Source: CAZHVS01 sp964536015 (GTDB lineage Bacteria; Bacteroidota; Ignavibacteria; Ignavibacteriales; Ignavibacteriaceae). From it: a DNA stretch of 64,000 nucleotides. Below, piece by piece: positions 1 through 7,688 of the stretch (within the stretch, counting starts at the first letter, position 1; each line of letters starts with the position of its first letter). The DNA is taken from positions 1 to 64,000 of the forward strand of contig CAZHVS010000002.1 in NCBI GenBank assembly GCA_964536015.1, in the 5' to 3' direction. The position numbers were made by a program, and so were the translations under genes. The notes below the pieces were generated by a model. That model saw only the letters and a program-made list of their open reading frames with translations, made no database searches and had not been told where the DNA came from.

Positions 1-2
1 AG

Positions 3-71
3 TTGTGGCTCGAAAAACTTTCACCATACGGAGATAAAGGTTACAACAAGCACAAAGCACAAACAAAGTAA
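3..71 (+). CDS. possible 3' end of a gene cut by the window edge
   Basis: An open frame enters from the left edge and stops with TAA at 69-71. It reads LWLEKLSPYGDKGY followed by a basic tail NKHKAQTK. The composition looks like a real C-terminus, with a charged tail and no low complexity. At only 23 codons I cannot name the family. The other frames here also stay open for a short distance, so the call is tentative. If real, it is the gene immediately upstream of the defence island and would help show where the island begins. Confidence 0.3.
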   Translation: MWLEKLSPYGDKGYNKHKAQTK

Positions 72-512
72 GAAGAAAGTTGTGCTTTGATGTAGTATTT
101 ACTTAGAAGCTGTATAGTATGAGAATGACAAATTGACATACGCAAAGAGCATTAAGACTTAAGTCTTTCCAAGCAGGAGCTCGGGAAAATTTGATGCTAA
201 TACTTTAATTTAGTTTTTTCGAGTTATGTGATAAAGAATTTGGAAGTTATTTAAATATTATTCAATTTAACCTAAAAGAAATATATATTTTTGGATTATG
301 AGGGCAGTTCCATTGAATTTCAAAGATCTTTGGGGTTTTTATGAAAATTAACCTTAGCTTAAATGCGCTACAAAAATTTTATATTTTCAGAGTGTAATTT
401 TGATAGTATCAAAATCACTCATTATAAAATTACATCTCATTTGCTATCTTCTAGTGATTTTAATCATCGAGTTGGTGGGTAAGGCACTAAAACTTAAAAA
501 TACAGATACAAT
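72..512. other. 441-bp AT-rich gene-free leader of the defence operon
   Basis: No convincing coding sequence, tRNA or insertion-sequence end was seen. The stretch holds a perfect 14-bp palindrome (AAGACTTAAGTCTT, 154-167) and, closer to the operon, a long imperfect inverted repeat at 391-419 with a matching half-site at 453-461. It must contain the promoter for the operon that starts at 513, but I could not identify promoter boxes with confidence. Confidence 0.5.
391..461. promoter_or_regulatory. candidate operator: nested inverted repeats upstream of the defence operon
   Basis: TTTTGATA (398-405) and TATCAAAA (407-414) form an 8-bp perfect inverted repeat around one central G. It is flanked by AGTG (391-394) and CACT (416-419), which also pair. 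The right arm AAAATCACT (411-419) recurs as its exact reverse complement AGTGATTTT at 453-461. The block lies 50-120 bp before the ATG at 513. This arrangement suits a dimeric or tetrameric DNA-binding regulator. That it controls this operon is an inference. Confidence 0.4.
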
Positions 513-3500
513 ATGAAGGTAAAAGATTTACGAGTTTTCAGAAAATTCTATAAGGAAAATGTCCGCAAAATAAAAGACCCATCTAGAAATGAACATTTCA
601 TAGGACACTCATATCAGAATGGTTTGGAACAGGTATTTGGTTTTTTTGAATTGTTTCACGCTGATAAAAGAGATATTGATAAGTTTATTACCCCATTCCT
701 TGATATGGCTCAAGACTGGCAGGCGATATACGAATTTTTGCAAAATGCATTCGACGCAAAAAGTAAAACATTTGCACTAGTTTTTGACCAAAATTATTTG
801 ATCGCATTTAACGATGGTGAGCAATTCTCATTTGAAGGTATTAGATCAATTTTGAACATAGGGCAGTCTACTAAAGAATCAAGTAGTAATATTGGGAAAT
901 TTGGAGTAGGCTTTAAAATTGTTCACAGATTGATAGGCGAATCAAATGGGAAAAGTGAATTGAAGCAGTTAAATGGTCCGATACTTTTTAGCTGGAAAAC
1001 TAACTCTGGTCTTCAGTCATTTCTAAATTATGATACTACCCAAAATATAATTCATTGTGAACCAAAATTTATATCTGAAGATGGAGGCTACACCTGTGAA
1101 GATGATTATCCTTGGTTGATTAAAATTCTAGTCACAAATTTTCCTTGTGGTGTTAATGATGAGATTTATGATTTTAACTACAATAAAATTTCCAATACAT
1201 TCTCTCTTGAGGAACTCGCTAAATTTATAAAATATGCAAAGGAAAAACTATTCCAAAATCATCTATTAGATTTAAACAAATTTAATAGTGGAACGCTTAC
1301 GTTTCTTAAATTAGGAAAGAATAAAAACGAAAGGTTAGAAGAAGAACACGTTCGTAAAGGTATTAGCTATTCTTTAAGCATACTGAATAATTTAGGGGAA
1401 AAATATACATCTAATAAACTTGAGAAAGTTTATCTGAATGATCTTGCTAATCCATTCCAACCAGCTGATATTTCTATTTATGAATTTATTATTCCACAAA
1501 ACGATACTTCATATCAAGATATTACTAGTGATCTAACAGATGAAGAAAAACCTGAGTGTGTCGAGTTCTATCTTGGGGTGTCCAACAGAAATAATGATAC
1601 ATCAATAAAGAGCAACCCTAATTTCTATCTTTATTTCCCAATTAGTGATGAATTACATAAATATAATTTTATAATTCACAGCAATATTTTTCATAATCTC
1701 AGTCAGCGTACTAGTTTAGATGATGGTGCAAGAAATAAAAAACTGTTAAAATGCCTTTCAGATAAAATCATCTCAAAACTAGAATTTCTCAAAGCAAAAG
1801 ATTTTAAAGAGTATACTAAAATCTATTCAGCAATTCTATCTTCCGAGTGGAGTTCTCTACCCAATAAGTTGTGGGTGTACGAATATCTAATGAAACCACT
1901 ATCGGATTATGCCAAGAAAAATGTCCCAACGACTTCAGACAGAGCGAGTTTAAAAGAAAATGTCAGGATAAAAGACACTTCTTTGGACATCAAACCTTCT
2001 GATTTTGGTGTGAAACAATTTGACTGGTTTTATTGGAATGAGGAGGGTTTGGCTTCAGAAGCAAAAAACTCAGCGAAATTAAATTTAAAACCTGCCTCAC
2101 TGACCGACCTCATTATTTCCTCCTCAGATATTAGAATAATAAATGCTTGGATAGATAATAATAAGGATTCTATTAACCAGATTTTAATTGAGCTAAACAA
2201 TGCTATTCTAAAAAGATATGAAACCGTGTATAGTGGGGGAGGGTCAATAAATCAACCTACCGTGTTAACAAAAAAACTGATTGAAATAAAATTATTTTCA
2301 TTTTCAAATGGACAGATTTATTCTACTAGTGAGATTAAATCTAGTAAAGAACTACTTTTAATATCTGAGGAATTTAATGATGTTCAAGCTGTATTAAAGA
2401 AACTTGGTTTTGAGATATACCAGTTAGATTCAAGGAAGCTCTTTAACCTTCATAATTTTCTTGCTGGAGAATTTGGTTTTCTAAAAGATAAGAACAAGTT
2501 TCTTGATTATTTATCAACCAAACTTGATAGCTCCAAGAATGCATTAGGATTGGAAGACATCCAAATATTTATTTCTTTTTTCAATACTATTTCAGCCCCA
2601 ATATTTGATAAGTTGTTTTTTACGAAGGAGCAGAATGGTTATCGAGTGCAAAAGAGAGGTGAAAATGTCCATCAATTCTTCATTACTCCTAAGCACCAAC
2701 AATTGAAGAAATTTATAAATGACAATCTAAAGAACTACTTATTCCAACTACCCGATGAATTGTATCAACTAATTGAGAATAAAAGTAGCTTACTGGAAGA
2801 AGTTGCCTTATACAAAACAATACTTTCGCTAAATATAGATCTATTTGTTTTTATTGATGCCATAACAGAAGCAGATAGCAAAGAAGTTCAAAGAGAATAT
2901 CTTGATAAAATCAAATCTATAGAGCTATTAGAAGATACAGTATATAATAAAGAATCATTTGAACATAAAATTCTGGCCCTAGCTCGAAGTATCGAATATG
3001 ATAAAATCAGAGAGAAAATAAGAATTAAGACAATTAACGGTACTCTAATATTACTCGATTCTATTTCCTTCAATAATAAAGTGGTATTTAAGAAGGCAGA
3101 AAGTGACGATTCGGAAAAGTATGAGCTAATACTTTCCAAAATTCTTCCAAGTTATTCGCAATCTACGGAGTTAATTGAAAAAGTATTAAAATCTTTTGTT
3201 GATTTTAATCAATATAATCTTGGACAGTTTCTTGGGATCGGAAGAGGTAAGCCGAAAACCGAAATAATGGATGAGTTAAGTTTGAATATAGAAAATGCAC
3301 ATCAATTGGCATTCATATTATTATATCTTAATGAGGATTCTAAAAAGAGTATTGATGTTACTAAGTATAAAATTCAGGATAGACAAGAATCACTTAATAA
3401 TCTGCAAGAAGGGAAATATTATATAGAAGATTCAAAATACATTCGTAAAGAGAAATTATTGAATCAAAAATATGCAGAAGTAAAAGAATTACTAAATCTG

Positions 3501-6350
3501 AATACAGGGAATCCTCAATTTGAAGTGGAAAAATTAAGTATCATTATCGAACCATTTTTTAAAGATGGGGTGTTTATTTGTGCTCCACTCAAGTATGAAT
3601 TGAAAGATGATTTAGAAGCACAGAAGCAGATTTTTATTTCGATGTATAAGAAATATTCTTCGCTTCAAAATAGAATGGATTCCATTACTATTGAGGAAAC
3701 GATATGGAATCAAAATACTAAAACAGAAATAAGATATACTAATGAAAGCAAACATTTAATATTAGGATTTGATCCAGAAAAATCAGTCTACCCTGATTTT
3801 TACGCAACAGATTATGAAAAATTACCAGACTGGATTAAAACAGGTGTTGAAAAGTCGGAGACCTCACTTAAGCTACAATTTATTTCAGCACTAGGCGTTA
3901 ATATTGAATCCTCCGAACTCATACAACTAAGAAAATCACTTTTGGGTAAGGTGGAAATTGATGAAGAAACAATTGTCCAACTTGGTAATTTAAAGAGAGG
4001 ATATCTCTCAAGAACGATGGAGTGGTTAGCAAGTAGTAAAATATTTATCTCCGAAAAAATGCCTCAAATAAACTATCTTGTAAAAATTTTGGATATACTT
4101 CCATTCTCATACTCAACCCCAGTACCAATAATTAGTAATATTTCTGATAACCATATATTCACATATAGTGTGATTGAATTAAAACCTGAGCACAAAGTTT
4201 GGTACATTGATTCAGATTTAAAGGAAGAACTAAAAAATTACGGGGGAGATATCCTGTCGAAAATATTTAATACACTCGACGGATTATTAATCGACTTGGA
4301 TTTATTCCCAAGTCAGCGCGATGAGAAACTTTCTTTAAAGAGAATACAGTTACAATTCGTTCTTGATAAAGAAAAGTTATTAAGCGAATCTGTAGAATTG
4401 AATAGTGATTATTATAACCTCTGGAAACAAGAATTACAAAGTTTGTTTAAAATCTATAAAGCTCCATTTGGCCGATCTACACTTTCTTACAAAATATTCT
4501 TTAACAACACATTTATCGACTCAGTAGAACTTGACAACAAAATAGATATTGATGATAAAGGCAATATATTCTTTTCAGCTAATGAAAATGAATTAATAGA
4601 ATTATTGGAAGTGATTATTGACAAAAATGGTTTTCTGAAAGAGCATTTAGACTCATTATCAAAAAAGAAGCAAGATACTCCTGAAGAGATTAAAAAGTTA
4701 TTCGAAGGAGAGTTTGAGCCACCACCACAAGATGAATTAGATGCTTTAATTCCTACCAGGGAAACCTTTTTCCCCATAGGGGAAGATAAATCTTTTAAAC
4801 AAAAATTATTGGAATTGCTAAGCTTGTCGAATAGTCCGTGGAGTGGTTATGCTTTTCATTTTACTCACTTAGAAAATGCGGTTTCTATAATTCAGTCTGG
4901 GAAAATTCGAAGTAGAAATTTGTCTCAATTTCGAGATAGTGCTGGAGCTTCCTTTATTAGTACAACGAACTCACAAGTAAAGAATTTTGCCAGATTTTAT
5001 TTCAGGCCTAAAACACCAACTCAGTATTACAATGAAGGATTGGGGAAGGAAACAAAAAATTTTGATCTTCCGCAATGTCCTGTCCCAATTTTCTTTAAAA
5101 TTAAAATAGAAGAAGTGCTAGATAAATTTAGCGAGAATTGTTTTGTCAGCAATGGAAACCTAAGATGGTACCCTAGAACACAGATTGGAAACAGTTATGA
5201 TTTTTTAAGGTCGTTTGACTTCATCAATCTTTACAAAAGCTATGCTGAGTGTGGCAGATGGGCTTTCTTATCAGCATCTCAACAAGAATTTGTTGTCAAA
5301 GATGAACTTGATTTATCCAGACTCACATCAGTCGAAATCATATGTCGATCAAAAAATGATAAAGATACTCTGCAAAATCTTATTGGAATCGATAACTCGT
5401 ACTGTAGTCAAATTACAGTGGATCCTTCATTTTATTATAATGAAAATGCTATAGTTAAGATTACCCAAGGAGAAACCAAAATAAACGCATCATTTTCTTA
5501 TCGTAGACCATTTGAATCTTTAAAAATCTTGTCAATAAAAAATGTAAATTCAGCTGCTGTTAAGGATATAACGAAAGCAAGTGACCATATATCAGTAGTT
5601 AGCTCATCAAGCGGAATTTATTCTGTTTACTATATAAACGGTAAAACGAATCAAGAATGGCTGCTCTTCACCAACGGCTTAGTTCCAGAACAAGCAGAGA
5701 AGGATGAAACTCCTGATGAAAACGAAAAACTGATTTTATCTGTCATAGAGGTAGATGAAAGATTAAAAAATATATTTAGTGCACAGGTAAGACATTATAT
5801 ATTATTTGATCACATTAAAAATGTTCTTAATGAATTTGATAAATACTTTAATGATTGGAAATTTGAGGAAATCTTATCACGTGAAAAAATGAAAGTATTG
5901 TTAGTAATTCACGATATCGGAAAACCTAAGGCAGTTGATTCATTAGATAAGAGTTTACAACACACTATATCTTTGCAATTATTTGAATACATAAAGGATA
6001 AACTGAAATTAAATGAGATTGAAATTAGAATTTTTAGAGCACTTTTAAGTGATGATCCTTTAGGTAAATATTTTCAATATAAATTATTTAAGGATAAAAC
6101 TTTAGAATTAATTAGTGCAATTGCAGTTGGATACGATCTAAACGTAAAAGAATATTTTGAATTGTTAACGGTTTACTATCAGGTAGATGCTGGTTGTTAC
6201 ACAAAAGATGCTGGAGGATTGGCTTACCTTGAAAATCTTTTCAAGTACGCATATGGTGAAAAAGTGCTTGATAAATCTGGTAAAAGATTGATTTTTAGTG
6301 CAATTTATGAAAGCAGATATATAGATTTATTTAACGAAATCGCAATATGA
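513..6350 (+). CDS. Hsp90/sacsin-type ATPase - DarT ADP-ribosyltransferase - HD domain fusion
   Basis: This 1945-residue protein has three recognisable parts. The N-terminus is a GHKL (Hsp90/sacsin-like) ATPase: the N-box ELLQN-type helix has E74, N78 and D81, followed by NDG in the nucleotide loop and GKFGVGF at 128-134. A long middle part (about 460-1430) has no motif I recognise and is probably helical, sacsin-like scaffold. Residues about 1440-1620 match DarT, the enzyme that ADP-ribosylates bases in single-stranded DNA: FHFTH (1448-1452), the FARFYFRPKTP motif, and QQEF with the expected catalytic glutamate at 1592. The last 190 residues look like an HD domain: H1761 or H1767, H1800-D1801 (HDIGK), H1817 and D1892. 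The gene overlaps the macrodomain gene by ATGA, the usual toxin-antitoxin layout. DarT proteins are normally about 200 residues, so this is a giant fusion. My reading, which is inference, is that the ATPase senses infection and controls the toxin. Confidence 0.85.
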   Translation: MKVKDLRVFRKFYKENVRKIKDPSRNEHFIGHSYQNGLEQVFGFFELFHADKRDIDKFITPFLDMAQDWQAIYEFLQNAFDAKSKTFALVFDQNYLIAFNDGEQFSFEGIRSILNIGQSTKESSSNIGKFGVGFKIVHRLIGESNGKSELKQLNGPILFSWKTNSGLQSFLNYDTTQNIIHCEPKFISEDGGYTCEDDYPWLIKILVTNFPCGVNDEIYDFNYNKISNTFSLEELAKFIKYAKEKLFQNHLLDLNKFNSGTLTFLKLGKNKNERLEEEHVRKGISYSLSILNNLGEKYTSNKLEKVYLNDLANPFQPADISIYEFIIPQNDTSYQDITSDLTDEEKPECVEFYLGVSNRNNDTSIKSNPNFYLYFPISDELHKYNFIIHSNIFHNLSQRTSLDDGARNKKLLKCLSDKIISKLEFLKAKDFKEYTKIYSAILSSEWSSLPNKLWVYEYLMKPLSDYAKKNVPTTSDRASLKENVRIKDTSLDIKPSDFGVKQFDWFYWNEEGLASEAKNSAKLNLKPASLTDLIISSSDIRIINAWIDNNKDSINQILIELNNAILKRYETVYSGGGSINQPTVLTKKLIEIKLFSFSNGQIYSTSEIKSSKELLLISEEFNDVQAVLKKLGFEIYQLDSRKLFNLHNFLAGEFGFLKDKNKFLDYLSTKLDSSKNALGLEDIQIFISFFNTISAPIFDKLFFTKEQNGYRVQKRGENVHQFFITPKHQQLKKFINDNLKNYLFQLPDELYQLIENKSSLLEEVALYKTILSLNIDLFVFIDAITEADSKEVQREYLDKIKSIELLEDTVYNKESFEHKILALARSIEYDKIREKIRIKTINGTLILLDSISFNNKVVFKKAESDDSEKYELILSKILPSYSQSTELIEKVLKSFVDFNQYNLGQFLGIGRGKPKTEIMDELSLNIENAHQLAFILLYLNEDSKKSIDVTKYKIQDRQESLNNLQEGKYYIEDSKYIRKEKLLNQKYAEVKELLNLNTGNPQFEVEKLSIIIEPFFKDGVFICAPLKYELKDDLEAQKQIFISMYKKYSSLQNRMDSITIEETIWNQNTKTEIRYTNESKHLILGFDPEKSVYPDFYATDYEKLPDWIKTGVEKSETSLKLQFISALGVNIESSELIQLRKSLLGKVEIDEETIVQLGNLKRGYLSRTMEWLASSKIFISEKMPQINYLVKILDILPFSYSTPVPIISNISDNHIFTYSVIELKPEHKVWYIDSDLKEELKNYGGDILSKIFNTLDGLLIDLDLFPSQRDEKLSLKRIQLQFVLDKEKLLSESVELNSDYYNLWKQELQSLFKIYKAPFGRSTLSYKIFFNNTFIDSVELDNKIDIDDKGNIFFSANENELIELLEVIIDKNGFLKEHLDSLSKKKQDTPEEIKKLFEGEFEPPPQDELDALIPTRETFFPIGEDKSFKQKLLELLSLSNSPWSGYAFHFTHLENAVSIIQSGKIRSRNLSQFRDSAGASFISTTNSQVKNFARFYFRPKTPTQYYNEGLGKETKNFDLPQCPVPIFFKIKIEEVLDKFSENCFVSNGNLRWYPRTQIGNSYDFLRSFDFINLYKSYAECGRWAFLSASQQEFVVKDELDLSRLTSVEIICRSKNDKDTLQNLIGIDNSYCSQITVDPSFYYNENAIVKITQGETKINASFSYRRPFESLKILSIKNVNSAAVKDITKASDHISVVSSSSGIYSVYYINGKTNQEWLLFTNGLVPEQAEKDETPDENEKLILSVIEVDERLKNIFSAQVRHYILFDHIKNVLNEFDKYFNDWKFEEILSREKMKVLLVIHDIGKPKAVDSLDKSLQHTISLQLFEYIKDKLKLNEIEIRIFRALLSDDPLGKYFQYKLFKDKTLELISAIAVGYDLNVKEYFELLTVYYQVDAGCYTKDAGGLAYLENLFKYAYGEKVLDKSGKRLIFSAIYESRYIDLFNEIAI

Positions 6351-7174
6351 GCAATATTACAATTATTAAAGGCAATTTATTTACTTCTCAGGCTCAAGCT
6401 CTGGTTAATACTGTAAATACGGTGGGGGTAATGGGTGCAGGAGTCGCATTAGAATTTCGGTTAAGATACCCTGATATGAATGAAAAATATGTAGAGCTTT
6501 GTAAACAAAAACAAATACAAATCGGAAAACTTTGGATCTATAAAGCAGCTTATAGGTGGATAATTAATTTTCCAACCAAAGAAGATTGGAAAGATGATTC
6601 GAAAATTGAATACCTGGAAAAAGGGTTGCAAAAATTTGTTGATACTTACAAAGAAAAAGCAATTACCTCTGTTGCATTTCCAGTTTTAGGGTCTAGACAC
6701 GGTAACATTCCAGAAAACGAATCCATTCAAGTTATGGAATCATATCTTTCTAAGATTGATATCCCAGTTGAGATTTATCGTTACGACCCAGATTCACCCG
6801 ATGACCTATATGATTCACTTAAAAGCAAATTTTTATTTATGTCTGTTGATGAGATAAAAACAAAAACAGGAATACAAAGACAATATGCTGAAAAATTATT
6901 GGAAATTTTAGGTGATAATAAAATAAAAAATATAAGCAGCTTGACTTCTGTTGAAGGAATTGGTATTAAGACTCTTGAAAAAGTATTCGATTATCTTTTT
7001 AATAGAGTTAAAGAATCAAAGCCAGATGAGAGTAAGGACAAATTGCTCATTCTAGCTCACAAGCAGCTCAAGCCAGATACATTTAAATCTTTTGAAAGAT
7101 ACATTTTGAAGCAAAAGAAAATATCTAAATCACAAATAAAGATTTTTGAGACCATAATAAAAAATGAGAAATAG
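6347..7174 (+). CDS. darG: DarG-type macrodomain antitoxin with helix-hairpin-helix C-terminus
   Basis: Residues 1-150 form a macrodomain of the DarG type: NLFTSQAQALVNTVNTVGVMG with GAGVALEF, then FPTKEDW (K78 sits where DarG has its catalytic lysine) and FPVLGSRHGNIP. DarG removes ADP-ribose from DNA and so reverses DarT. The C-terminal third differs from textbook DarG. It carries SVEGIGIKTLEKVF (201-214), which reads as a helix-hairpin-helix for DNA binding, and ends in a lysine-rich helical segment. The start overlaps the DarT-fusion stop by 4 bp (ATGA), so the two are translationally coupled. The expected role is antitoxin to the neighbouring DarT domain, probably delivered to DNA by the hairpin. 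The symbol is given by family and context. Confidence 0.85.
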   Translation: MSNITIIKGNLFTSQAQALVNTVNTVGVMGAGVALEFRLRYPDMNEKYVELCKQKQIQIGKLWIYKAAYRWIINFPTKEDWKDDSKIEYLEKGLQKFVDTYKEKAITSVAFPVLGSRHGNIPENESIQVMESYLSKIDIPVEIYRYDPDSPDDLYDSLKSKFLFMSVDEIKTKTGIQRQYAEKLLEILGDNKIKNISSLTSVEGIGIKTLEKVFDYLFNRVKESKPDESKDKLLILAHKQLKPDTFKSFERYILKQKKISKSQIKIFETIIKNEK

Positions 7175-7688
7175 CTTACTTTCGTTTTTAGCAATAGACT
7201 TCGAAACAGCAAACTACTACAGACACAGCGCCTGTGCAGTTGGTCTTGTAAAAGTTAAAAATAATGAAATCATAAAGAAAAAATCTTTTCTTATCAAACC
7301 ACCACAAAAGCAATTCTACTTTTCATATTTGCACGGAATAACCTGGAACGATGTTAAGAATGAGTTAACCTTTGAAGAAGTATGGCCAAAGATTAAACCA
7401 TTCTTTTCAGGGGTCGATTTTGTAGTTGCTCATAATGCAAGTTTTGATAAATCTGTTCTTAGAAAATGCTGTGAATACTATAATATAGAATATCCTAACA
7501 AAAATTTCCTGTGCACTGTTGAATTGTCCAGAAGGCTTTGGAATATTTATCCTACAAATTTACCAGCTGTTTGCAATCATTTTAAGATTCCTCTAAAACA
7601 TCACGATGCTCTTTCCGATACTGAAGCTTGTGCTCAAATAATGTTGAGAGCAATAAAAGAAAAGAAATTTGCGTATGAGCTTACCTAA
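7164..7688 (+). CDS. DnaQ-like DEDDh 3'-5' exonuclease
   Basis: The 174-residue protein is a single exonuclease domain of the DNA polymerase III epsilon type. All five expected residues are visible: D12 and E14 in AIDFETAN, D95 in AHNASFDK, and H147 and D152 in HHDALSDTEA. There is no polymerase-binding tail or added domain, so it is a free-standing exonuclease, not a replicative proofreader. It overlaps the macrodomain gene by 11 bp and the helicase gene by about 14 bp. The position suggests trimming of DNA 3' ends, possibly ends carrying ADP-ribosylated bases, together with the helicase. That role is inference. Confidence 0.88.
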   Translation: MRNSLLSFLAIDFETANYYRHSACAVGLVKVKNNEIIKKKSFLIKPPQKQFYFSYLHGITWNDVKNELTFEEVWPKIKPFFSGVDFVVAHNASFDKSVLRKCCEYYNIEYPNKNFLCTVELSRRLWNIYPTNLPAVCNHFKIPLKHHDALSDTEACAQIMLRAIKEKKFAYELT

